Of a stretch of 31,897 nucleotides of DNA, positions 23,301 to 30,061 are shown one piece after another. The notes below the pieces were generated by a model. It did not search any database and was not told where the DNA came from. It saw nothing but the letters and a program-made list of their open reading frames with translations. Both the position numbers and the translations under genes were made by a program. The DNA is from Echinostoma caproni (taxonomy: Eukaryota; Platyhelminthes; Trematoda; Plagiorchiida; Echinostomatidae). The DNA lies in assembly GCA_900618425.1 (NCBI GenBank), contig UZAN01044339.1, forward strand, positions 4,848 through 36,744, read 5' to 3'. Every line of letters starts with the position of its first letter. Position 1 is the stretch's first letter.

Positions 23301-26300
23301 TTTTTCGTCAGCAATTGAGAAGAGCACACGAAATTATAGCATCTGGTGACATATGTCTTCGTTCGGCCTTGATACGGTGTATAAGGACGAGCCATTGTTT
23401 TATCTATACAAATGGGCTACTCTAAGCAATGAGCAACTTACGTCCACTTTCTGGGTATTCAACAAAAAAGAAAATTAATTAAGTTTAACTCAGCGGTTGC
23501 AATTTGCTGGCTGATTTACGAAAAGCACGTTGACAACATCTCTCTTCCAAACTGCATTTACTTGAGGATGAACAAAACTATCTTATCTTATCTTGCCGTA
23601 CCGTAACCCTTTTTGGGTAATTGATAAACAAAGTAAAATAACTCTGATTCCATGAAGGTGAGAACCGACGCACCTTCGGTTGCACAAAGGCTGCAACAAT
23701 TTTGTATCATTCAAGCACATTTCTGGTACGTTATGTCATTAGGCGTAACGCTTACCACCAGGTGCTTTGATGAATGAAAAATGAGAGATTCCATAAATTT
23801 TATATTTCCAAAGTCAGAAACGTTATCTTGTCACATTTGATGAGCACTCGAAAAGTTATATGATCAATTGAGAGTAGCTCAGTGAAACGTGGAGTGCTTC
23901 ATTGGAGACACTATCTCGCAAAATATTATCTTTATATATCAGAGAACATCATTGATTGGAACGCATATTTGAGTCATAGGACTTGAACGCCATTGTCAAC
24001 TTACTTCCACGAGCTGGAAGGGTTTGTGTGGAAAACCGAACATCAGTTTTGAACATTTTGCCGGGGAATGTAGTGATAGAATGAATAGAAAGAACTTGTG
24101 GAACTAGAGATATTTCAGTAATTTCCCTGTTGCTCACATAGGAAAGCCCATCTGGGTTTGACATGAGATTGCAACGCGGAGTCAGTGCCAATAAACACAC
24201 ATCCACGAGGTATACTCTATCTTGTTGATTCAAAAGCAACCAGTCTGATACGACCTTGGCGTCAAATGTTTCATATTATGATTCTGTATGGCAATATTTC
24301 TTTTCTAACGGGAAACAGATTGAGTATGTTTCATGACAGCGCTATTCAATGCAGTGGTTAGTTCATTTTACTGCTGTGTTCCTTCATTTCTGTGGTTACG
24401 CCTATTCATACATACATATGCATATCTTTATTCTGTAATCTACATTATCACATATTCACTGATTGTTTCGTTTACTTACTTCCTCTTCCTGGAAAGAAAA
24501 TGTTGCACGATATGTAGGAATGTATGTAGGAAATAATACTCATAGATGTTTGGTGGTCTTGATAATTAGTATGCGATCTTCAACTGCGGGTTCTCATTCC
24601 GATTTGTAGCATCAAATAGGTTTCTCCGCGGATAGCATCAACGCAGATTTTCACGAGCGTTTAAATTCTACTAAACACAAGCTCTATCTGAGAAGATGCA
24701 CTTACTTCCACGAGCTAAATTGCAAACAGAAAGGAAACATGTCAGCCACTTTTGACATTTGAGAATTTGTACAAATGAATTAGTACAATATGATCAATTT
24801 TCTGAATTTTCATTTCAAAATGGTCGGTCTTCATTGAACACCTGTTCATCCGCTCTATTCATGATTGACCTGCATATGATTGCTGTTGTGCTATATTCCT
24901 GTAATTGCTTCAGAATGGCCAAAAATATCACGGTATAACAACGTGTATGAAGAAGAAAGCAAGATTGATGCACTGCTCGAGGGCGGGATACTAATAGGTC
25001 CTCCTGGTCAAAGCAGGCGAATTGTTTTGGGACAATTCACAACCGGTTCCTTCTCATTACGAAAGCCTGACCCGCAAGGCAGCGGTGCGATGTTCCAAAC
25101 CGCAATACATTGGGGACTTCGTCATACGATAAGGTTCCGAAAACACCTGTACAGATAATTGAGTTGATGATCACTCCTACAAGCCGAAGGGTGTTGGGTG
25201 TGGTTTTTGTACGCATGTTCTCGGATGGTTTAAAAATCAGGCGGTGTAAACAACCACACCGGAGAAATCCAAACCGGCCCTATTGAGACTTCTGCAGGCC
25301 ATTGGAAAAACGTTGCATGCGTTTGAATTAACCAAGCTTATTTCGAAGTGCCAAAACGGAAATTATTCGCAGCGATTTTCAACTGGTCTCACTAAAATGA
25401 TCGTTTTATTGTCACATCCGTGGTTTTCTTAGTTTCAGTCATTCAGTTATTCATAAAGTGGCATGGGGTAGCATGTTAAATACAAGTAATTGCAATTAAT
25501 TTCACGTGGCTAAACGTATTGCCAATCAAGAACAATATATCCTTCCCCACACTCCTATAATGTTATGGAATAGAACAAAATCAATGTACACAAAATTGTG
25601 GTTCAGTTTGCTTGCATGCATGCAGGTGAGCCAGTACAGCCCAAAACTCAAGCGCCACTCGAAAACGAACTAGATTGGTACAGCAACGGTCAGTGAAATT
25701 TTCTACTTACGGCCAGGTGCTGAACGAGTGATGAAAACAAGAAAAAGACCAGCATTTTCAGATGCAATACACCAAATGCACAGCAGGCATCAACCCCATG
25801 CTGAGTACAATGAAAGCCCGTGGTCACATCATAGAGCCCATACTGGATGAACTGTTTGAAAATAATTCTCGAACCTCACAAATTGAAACGGATAATATGG
25901 AAAGTGAGGAAACACTTGTCGATGTTTGTACGTCTGAAAACGGGTCTTGATCATGTCACTTTTTGAAGAAGTCATAGCCGTCGCATTGCAACACCGATAA
26001 CAGGTAAACAAAACTCAGATCAAAGAGCGGTAATTGTTGGAAGTGTACGCCCCTGAAATGGATTGGCGGACTTAATTCTGTGAACACAAGTTACAGTTTC
26101 CATTAGTGAAATACAGATCAACAACCAACAGACAGTCCGATACGGGTAAGGTCAATAGCGAGACCGCTTAGTCACGTGACAACTGATGCTTGCGAATTGT
26201 GGCATGATTTCAGATTACATCACAGAAATGCGAGAGCGTTGTAAGCAGTTACGTTCCCTTCCGCTTTTGCTCCAAAAAATCAGTAGTATCTATCACAAAA

Positions 26301-29300
26301 ATACGTTTGTGGGAAAATGCCAGGGGGATAACTTACGGCCGGGTTCTAATCCGCACATGGATCAGAAACGGGATAGGGGAATGGATCAGCCAAAAAACCG
26401 TGGATTGCATTACTCGAAATGAATTCATACAGCTCATTAATAGAATCAGCGACTAACGCTACCTGTGGTTGGAATCCTTTGTTGGTTTTCAATAAGTATG
26501 AAAGCTCTAAGCCGAAAGCGTCACTTTGTCATGATAAGAATTGAAATGAGTGCATAGTCAGAACTCAATTCTCGAAATGTTATTGAACCATTGAATTATT
26601 TACCATGTATTTTGTCCACAGTCATACTCTGGGCTCAATAATGAATATCCGTCTTGTCAGCAAGTCTGGACCTGTTTATCGCTGGGACATTGATGTTCTG
26701 GTTTACTGAGGAACTCCGGTGTAACTGGTGTACTGGTAGAGGCCCAAGCTGCAGTTGTTAGGTTACACAAGATCACTGGTATACAATTTTGCTTATATCG
26801 TACATCCCAATAATTCCAGTTGTGCTCTGAGTTACTTCGCGTGTGTTATGGACTATTTCACTTTGTGCCCATTCTAAAAAAAGACAAATGACTGATATGT
26901 ATGTTTCTCATTCGTTAAAAAAGGCATCCTGATGTTCATACTATAAAACTGTTCCTTGAATGTGTCGTATCGAATGTTATATTTTATCAACAAACGCGAA
27001 GATGGTTATACAGATAAGTAATGTAACTTACGACCTTGTGCTGAACGGTTTGAGTAGACAGAAGGCAAAGTGGTAGCTCAGATTTTTCATCAAATGAGCA
27101 CTCTTGAACCGGTCTTAAGATAGCCTTGTTTATAACAGACCGTAGCACTATGATTTGTACTGTGCAAAGTAATTTAAGGTGAATGAGAAGTGAGCACGTC
27201 TTCAGAATATAAAGCGGAGGTATTCTTATATCCCCAAGCAGGTTGGCAGTTGACGACGATTTTTCAGAACCCAAGCGATTGTCAGTGTTGTAGTTTCAGC
27301 AGTCCGAAGTGAACAGCGCTTTATATGATTTCGGGTGAAATGGCAATTGTTCATCTGATTATGTTCACCGTATGTTGATTCGTCAACGAATATCTAACCG
27401 ATATATGCGCATGAATTCGAAAATCAACGAGGGTTTTCTTCTATCACGCAACTCGATGACAGAACTTGGACCTCTTAAATGAGTTCAACACCAAGTTGCA
27501 ATTGCATGCACACAAGGAACTCATCTGCACAGGTTGCCATTGGCGACTCAGATCGATTATCTTCGTTTGAGGTTCGTTTATTACGCAATAAATATGCAAA
27601 GTTCGTAATTCTAGTGGCATCCACGAGTCAAAAAATACGTCATTCTCCGGAATTTCTCAATGCATCAAAGTGCACTGTGAGTCACTGCGTCGGTTCTTCT
27701 CTGGTAATCCATAGAGATGAGCGTCTCGCCAAATACAGTCGTCCTGACTAAATAACAATTTGATTCACACGCGAAAATGCTTTTCTAATTTGCGTAGTGG
27801 TGCACGGTTTTCAAATCAATGAAGCAAAAATGACGCTGGCACACATTATTACCGTCACTACTACTAGTAATACTATTTAAAATAAATCATATTGCATTTT
27901 GATGGAAATGTGTAGTCATGCAAATCCCTAAGTGCACTAATCCAGTCACATTCGTTATCCAAAATGAACTTACAGCCAGAGTCTTGAAGGTGTGTACAAA
28001 ATAACACATGCATTGATTTTCACCATCACATAAAGTGCAACACTGATCGCTTCAAACAACCTCACTCCATGAGATATTAACGCTCACAGAAAATGTGTCC
28101 CAATAAGCCACTTTTCACGCGCCTCACATTCAATATCATTGTGCAGGTATCTATTAAATAGTTGTGTGTATGTTACAAACTGAGAGTAAACAACGTTTCT
28201 GTGGTGCCAATTCGTCCGCACCTCCCTAAAATGTTACCAATTGTTCTCGGGTTTGCCACAGACGTCTTAGGTATGGCAGGTTTCCAGTTAAAGTTTACAC
28301 CTTCTGGTTGCTTAGCCTTGAACTAAACCTCTGGTTTGGTTTTATCTTTCCTCTCAAGAAACAACTTCACGAAATATATGTTTAAACATTTTTTGCTCGA
28401 TTAAAACTGACCTAGCGTTTCAAACGTTTTGCCATAAAATTACCTGAAACGTTTTCCGGGGAATTTGTGGCCGGATTGATTGATTGATGCAATGACGTAT
28501 GCTGCTTGAGGTCACATACATCATGGATTAGACCCATGGCAATATCAATCAACTCCCGCTTATAAGATGTAGGTAAATAATTCGTTCGCTGATTCATTTG
28601 TCGACTGTTACTAAGGCTGTTTGACTGCTACAGAAATGGTGTCACTTGACCGCTATTCAACGGGGTGAAGGCATACATTCATTTTGATCAAAGATACTTT
28701 GTCAGTGAAAATGTGGGGCCAATAGAGACTAAAGAGGAGATTTCCATTTCTTTTCAAATTGCAGTTCACTCACCACATGACCCTAAAATAGAATGCCAAT
28801 AACGCATATATCCATGAATGAGCATTGAAGGGAACATACGTGCAGCAATGAAACTTCCAATAATACTCTCGCATTACGCACACTAGAATGTGTAGTGCAT
28901 CATTCACGCCACAACCAGGCAGCTTTGTACTTGTGCGTATTCTACACGATGGACAGTGAATTGCGCTCCCCGTTTCCCATGCCCGACACAGACCGAACAA
29001 TGACTAATGTTCGAGGTTGTTCAGAACCGTATGTTTTCATCTCTGTTTCATAAATCCAGACGGAATATTTCAATGACAAAAGATGTTCGGTTGATTCTTG
29101 GAATACATCACACTTCATGTTGCTGGAAATTCTGCATCCTGCGAGAAACAAACTCAATTTTCCCACTGTCTCACGCTGTCTGGGACTCTCTTTTCCACGC
29201 ACTAATGAAAAGGCACCGGCTTGACGTTTGTCAAGATGGCTTTTCCTCAGTATCTATTATCAACGTGATTCATCGGTTGACCATTCAGAAACTGTTGTTA

Positions 29301-30009
29301 CATTTTGACCATCAAAACGTAATACATCTGCAATATATCGAATTCCGGATTGTGTATCAAGACCAATACTTACACCAATCGTCACCTGAATTATACAAAA
29401 TGGGAACAAATAGAAGGGTTCATGAAGCATGCTCTATCTAGCCTCAATCATGTATGAAGACAGCAGAATATTGCAATACAAACTGTCTTATACAAACACG
29501 AATTGAATCATTGCCGCTGCACACTATACCTCGTGCCAATTAACTAAGGATTATAAAATGAACGATGAACAATAAACTTCACTCTCCAGCTACTAGTGAT
29601 CCAGCAATGAACATGATTTACTACTTTCACTCGTGTAGTTGGTTTCACAAGAATGAATTTATTTCATCAAGGTGGGTCCAGTTTATTGCAACGTCGATCA
29701 TTGGATCGTGAAATGATCACCTCTGGGGCGCCTCCAAAAACAGCAACCAAGAGCGACGCATAGAAGAGCATGCTGATAGTTGTTCAAACTGAACCGACAC
29801 TAGGTTCAGGGATGAATCACACATCATTTTGACATAGGAATAACCACAGTACCATCAACGAAGATACACCTACACCAAATGCTAATGGAACAGATTAAAA
29901 TGGTCTCTCCCGCCACGTGGTTAAAAGCGGAATCACGTGGAGACTCACATTGTACGAAGCATGAGAACAAAACGAGCCAGGTCACCGCGCTCAGTATGTA
30001 CGAGCTCAT
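11322..30009 (-). CDS. Secreted collagen-like gene built of 9-nt one-triplet micro-exons
   Basis: Seen: a signal-peptide exon (29949-30009) followed by 29 exons of exactly 9 nt, each between an AG acceptor (22 CAG, 5 TAG, 2 AAG) and a consensus donor. All are in phase 1, so the splice falls after base 1 of the X codon, and every exon ends with an intact GGN codon plus one base. Joined in order they give an uninterrupted (X-Y-Gly)29 with no stops, Pro at 14 of 29 Y and 9 of 29 X positions. Known: Gly-X-Y repeats form the collagen triple helix, and flatworm micro-exon genes (MEGs) combine a signal-peptide exon with tiny symmetrical exons. Inferred: a secreted short-chain collagen-like protein. 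Introns run from about 104 to 1984 nt, so the triplet coding (261 nt) is under 2 percent of the span. The left boundary is uncertain (11322 or beyond 10513), and triplets may be missing in the assembly gap. Each exon is listed separately below. Confidence 0.85.
11798..11806 (-). CDS. Triplet micro-exon T29 (Pro-Pro-Gly)
   Basis: Minus strand CACCTGGCC, acceptor CAG, donor GTAAGT. Last strict triplet exon. With T27 and T28 it forms a (Pro-Pro-Gly)3 block at the C-terminal end of the helix. Confidence 0.85.
12470..12478 (-). CDS. Triplet micro-exon T28 (Pro-Pro-Gly)
   Basis: Minus strand CACCTGGTC, acceptor CAG, donor GTAAGT. C from T27 makes CCA. Confidence 0.88.
12836..12844 (-). CDS. Triplet micro-exon T27 (Pro-Pro-Gly)
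   Basis: Minus strand CACCTGGTC, acceptor CAG, donor GTAAGT. Identical to T28, and the flanking intron sequence on the acceptor side is also similar, suggesting tandem duplication. Confidence 0.88.
13147..13155 (-). CDS. Triplet micro-exon T26 (Pro-Arg-Gly)
   Basis: Minus strand CCCGTGGTC, acceptor TAG, donor GTAAGT. C from T25 makes CCC, then CGT, GGT. Confidence 0.85.
13300..13308 (-). CDS. Triplet micro-exon T25 (Glu-Pro-Gly)
   Basis: Minus strand AACCTGGAC, acceptor CAG, donor GTAAGT. G from T24 makes GAA (Glu), then CCT, GGA. Confidence 0.85.
13703..13711 (-). CDS. Triplet micro-exon T24 (Pro-Arg-Gly)
   Basis: Minus strand CTCGTGGCG, acceptor TAG, donor GTAAGT. C from T23 makes CCT (Pro), then CGT, GGC, with G carried on. 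Confidence 0.85.
13911..13919 (-). CDS. Triplet micro-exon T23 (Glu-Pro-Gly)
   Basis: Minus strand AACCTGGAC, acceptor CAG, donor GTAAGT. G from T22 makes GAA (Glu). Same exon sequence as T25, including donor and the CAG. Confidence 0.85.
15130..15138 (-). CDS. Triplet micro-exon T22 (Leu-Asp-Gly)
   Basis: Minus strand TTGACGGAG, acceptor CAG, donor GTGAGT. C from T21 makes CTT (Leu), then GAC, GGA. Read in phase 2 this exon would contain a TGA stop. Confidence 0.8.
15405..15413 (-). CDS. Triplet micro-exon T21 (X-Pro-Gly)
   Basis: Minus strand TTCCAGGAC, acceptor TAG, donor GTGAGT. If no exon is hidden in the N gap, G from T20 makes GTT (Val). The X residue depends on that assumption. Confidence 0.8.
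15900..16425. other. Assembly gap (526 N)
   Basis: A run of 526 Ns lies in the intron between T20 and T21. One or more 9-nt exons could be hidden here; the triplet frame would be kept either way. Confidence 0.99.
17258..17266 (-). CDS. Triplet micro-exon T20 (Ile-Val-Gly)
   Basis: Minus strand TTGTGGGAG, acceptor CAG, donor GTGAGT. A from T19 makes ATT (Ile), then GTG, GGA. Last triplet before the assembly gap. Confidence 0.8.
18093..18101 (-). CDS. Triplet micro-exon T19 (Leu-Gln-Gly)
   Basis: Minus strand TGCAAGGAA, acceptor CAG, donor GTAAGT. C from T18 makes CTG (Leu), then CAA, GGA. The 104-nt intron between T18 and T19 is the shortest seen. Confidence 0.85.
18206..18214 (-). CDS. Triplet micro-exon T18 (Asp-Thr-Gly)
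   Basis: Minus strand ATACTGGTC, acceptor CAG, donor GTAAGT. G from T17 makes GAT (Asp), then ACT, GGT. Confidence 0.85.
18434..18442 (-). CDS. Triplet micro-exon T17 (Ile-Lys-Gly)
   Basis: Minus strand TAAAAGGCG, acceptor CAG, donor GTGAGT. A from T16 makes ATA (Ile), then AAA, GGC. Read in phase 0 this exon starts with a stop codon, so phase 1 is required. Confidence 0.85.
18645..18653 (-). CDS. Triplet micro-exon T16 (Pro-Pro-Gly)
   Basis: Minus strand CACCTGGCA, acceptor CAG, donor GTAAGT. C from T15 makes CCA (Pro), then CCT, GGC, with A carried on. Confidence 0.85.
19309..19317 (-). CDS. Triplet micro-exon T15 (Asn-Pro-Gly)
   Basis: Minus strand ATCCCGGAC, acceptor CAG, donor GTAAGT. 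A from T14 makes AAT (Asn), then CCC, GGA. Confidence 0.85.
19520..19528 (-). CDS. Triplet micro-exon T14 (Glu-Arg-Gly)
   Basis: Minus strand AGAGAGGCA, acceptor CAG, donor GTAAGT. G from T13 makes GAG (Glu), then AGA, GGC. Confidence 0.85.
19676..19684 (-). CDS. Triplet micro-exon T13 (Phe-Gln-Gly)
   Basis: Minus strand TTCAGGGAG, acceptor CAG, donor GTTAGT (the only such donor among the 29). T from T12 makes TTT (Phe), then CAG, GGA. Confidence 0.8.
19822..19830 (-). CDS. Triplet micro-exon T12 (Leu-Pro-Gly)
   Basis: Minus strand TACCCGGAT, acceptor CAG, donor GTAAGT. C from T11 makes CTA (Leu). T is carried on and becomes TTT (Phe) with T13. Confidence 0.85.
20369..20377 (-). CDS. Triplet micro-exon T11 (Pro-Pro-Gly)
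   Basis: Minus strand CCCCTGGAC, acceptor CAG, donor GTGAGT. C from T10 makes CCC, then CCT, GGA. Confidence 0.85.
20576..21436. repeat. 430-bp direct duplication around a single N
   Basis: 20576-21005 and 21007-21436 appear identical by eye, and a single N at 21006 separates them. Perfect identity joined by one N points to an assembly join in which overlapping contig ends were not merged, rather than a biological tandem repeat. The T10-T11 intron is then about 431 nt shorter than it looks. No triplet exon lies inside the block. Confidence 0.9.
21449..21457 (-). CDS. Triplet micro-exon T10 (Leu-Pro-Gly)
   Basis: Minus strand TACCCGGTC, acceptor CAG, donor GTAAGC. C from T9 makes CTA (Leu), then CCC, GGT. 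It lies 13 bp outside the 430-bp duplicated block, so it is not itself duplicated. Confidence 0.85.
22135..22620 (+). pseudogene. Penelope-like retroelement RT remnant
   Basis: One frame reads through an RT-like stretch: FKYKQIDCVALDSSLGPMV (compare the RQ-GVAMGSPLGP motif of Penelope-like elements; here the Gly and Met are changed), then ELNW, a TGA stop at 22360-22362, then ERYVDDFFII with the YVDD catalytic core intact at 22369-22380, then LLHSVHPHL and CLGFL before a TAG at 22498-22500. The HPH segment and the final GFL block match the usual order in Penelope-like RTs. In-frame stops and motif changes make it dead. It lies in the T9-T10 intron, antisense to the host gene. Family call is from motif memory; an LTR-type RT is less likely. 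Confidence 0.6.
22822..22985 (+). mobile_element. tRNA-related SINE
   Basis: An A-box-like TGGCCAAGTCGG (22836-22847) and a B-box-like GAGTTCGAACC (22878-22888) are spaced as in tRNA genes. GTGGTGG (22829-22835) can pair with CCACCGC (22895-22901) as an acceptor-like stem, but the T-stem is mismatched, so this is not a functional tRNA. A non-tRNA body follows. The 3' end is estimated. It sits beside the Penelope-like remnant in the same intron. Confidence 0.55.
23442..23450 (-). CDS. Triplet micro-exon T9 (Glu-Ser-Gly)
   Basis: Minus strand AAAGTGGAC, acceptor CAG, donor GTAAGT. G from T8 makes GAA (Glu), then AGT, GGA. The following intron (1984 nt) is the longest and holds a Penelope-like remnant and a SINE. 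Confidence 0.85.
23756..23764 (-). CDS. Triplet micro-exon T8 (Thr-Pro-Gly)
   Basis: Minus strand CACCTGGTG, acceptor AAG, donor GTAAGC. A from T7 makes ACA (Thr), then CCT, GGT, with G carried on. Confidence 0.8.
24005..24013 (-). CDS. Triplet micro-exon T7 (Thr-Arg-Gly)
   Basis: Minus strand CTCGTGGAA, acceptor CAG, donor GTAAGT. A from T6 makes ACT (Thr), then CGT, GGA. Confidence 0.85.
24480..24488 (-). CDS. Triplet micro-exon T6 (Arg-Arg-Gly)
   Basis: Minus strand GAAGAGGAA, acceptor CAG, donor GTAAGT. A from T5 makes AGA (Arg), then AGA, GGA. The only triplet with Arg at X. Confidence 0.8.
24706..24714 (-). CDS. Triplet micro-exon T5 (Pro-Arg-Gly)
   Basis: Minus strand CTCGTGGAA, acceptor TAG after a good pyrimidine tract, donor GTAAGT. 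C from T4 makes CCT (Pro). A is carried on. Same exon sequence as T7. Confidence 0.85.
25041..25049 (-). CDS. Possible extra triplet micro-exon between T4 and T5
   Basis: Minus strand GAACCGGTT, acceptor AAG with a weak upstream pyrimidine tract, donor GTGAAT (weaker than the others). In phase it would give Arg-Thr-Gly and change T5 from Pro-Arg-Gly to Ser-Arg-Gly. It fits the Gly position and phase, but a loose pattern of this kind is expected a few times by chance in 17 kb. Confidence 0.3.
25711..25719 (-). CDS. Triplet micro-exon T4 (Pro-Pro-Gly)
   Basis: Minus strand CACCTGGCC, acceptor CAG with a pyrimidine stretch, donor GTAAGT. Identical in sequence to T29, about 14 kb away. C from T3 makes CCA (Pro). 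Confidence 0.85.
26337..26345 (-). CDS. Triplet micro-exon T3 (Gln-Pro-Gly)
   Basis: Minus strand AACCCGGCC, acceptor TAG, donor GTAAGT. C from T2 makes CAA (Gln), then CCC, GGC, with C carried on. Confidence 0.85.
27032..27040 (-). CDS. Triplet micro-exon T2 (Ser-Gln-Gly)
   Basis: Minus strand CACAAGGTC, acceptor CAG, donor GTAAGT. T from T1 makes TCA (Ser), then CAA, GGT, with C carried on. Confidence 0.8.
27974..27982 (-). CDS. Triplet micro-exon T1 (Asp-Ser-Gly)
   Basis: Minus strand ACTCTGGCT, acceptor AAG, donor GTAAGT. Phase 1: codon completed by G from the candidate exon upstream (GAC), then TCT, GGC, and T carried on. First exon with Gly in the collagen position. Confidence 0.7.
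28774..28782 (-). CDS. Candidate exon 3: 9-nt micro-exon, Cys in place of Gly
   Basis: Minus strand GGTCATGTG with acceptor ..CTATTTTAG and donor GTGAGT. In phase 1 after the 12-nt exon it reads Trp-Ser-Cys plus G. The third codon is TGT, not GGN, so it is either the last N-terminal exon before the triple helix or a Gly-to-Cys change. Its final G completes GAC (Asp) with the next exon. Confidence 0.45.
29374..29385 (-). CDS. Candidate exon 2: 12-nt micro-exon
   Basis: Minus strand GTGACGATTGGT, acceptor ..ATAATTCAG before it and donor GTAAGT after it. In phase 1 after exon 1 (T) it reads Cys-Asp-Asp-Trp plus one base (T). It is the only GTAAGT or GTGAGT donor with a nearby AG that I found between exon 1 and 28782. 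It carries no Gly codon in this phase, so it would be a non-collagenous N-terminal piece. Confidence 0.5.
29949..30009 (-). CDS. Exon 1: signal peptide, ends in phase 1
   Basis: The ATG (30007-30009) opens MSSYILSAVTWLVLFSCFVQ, a textbook signal peptide: short polar N-region, hydrophobic core AVTWLVLFSCFV, then a polar residue. After 20 codons plus one base (T) comes GTGAGT, a strong donor. The exon therefore ends in phase 1, exactly the phase all downstream triplet exons need. The base at -3 of the ATG is a purine (G). The frame stays open past the donor to 29824, but that stretch is better read as intron. Start choice: first ATG below the TATA box in this frame. What is inferred is that this exon belongs to the collagen-like gene; phase, strand and order agree, but no transcript was available. 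Confidence 0.65.
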
Positions 30010-30054
30010 TTCGGGCGTTGGTAAACAAGATGATCAACTCCATTTGCAACACGC

Positions 30055-30061
30055 ATTTATA
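30055..30061 (-). promoter_or_regulatory. TATA box of the micro-exon collagen gene
   Basis: The minus strand reads GTAAAGTATAAATGCG here, a consensus TATAAAT. Its 3' end is 46 bp from the ATG at 30009. A start site about 30 bp downstream (near 30031) would leave a 5' UTR of only about 20 nt. Placement immediately ahead of a signal-peptide ORF supports a real promoter. Spliced-leader trans-splicing, common in flatworms, could alter the mature 5' end. Confidence 0.55.

Noticed and set aside
24880..25158. Plus-strand open frame of 92 codons containing GPPGQ
   Set aside because: A single Gly-Pro-Pro-Gly on the opposite strand with no repeat around it; chance resemblance to collagen.
25638..25646. 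TTTTGGGCT (minus) with Gly in the right place
   Set aside because: Donor GTACTG is poor and the acceptor has no pyrimidine tract; left out despite fitting the phase.
26767..26775. 9-nt exon-like TGATCTTGT (minus) with donor GTAACC
   Set aside because: No Gly codon in phase and a weak donor; expected by chance.
28203..28220. GGGAG followed by GTGCGG (minus), resembling T13
   Set aside because: No AG at the right place for a 9-nt exon; donor not consensus.
28770..29000. Minus-strand frame with CPSC and LPGCG motifs
   Set aside because: Looks like a Cys-rich N-terminal module at first sight, but spacing fits no family I know and no splice sites put it in phase with the triplet array.
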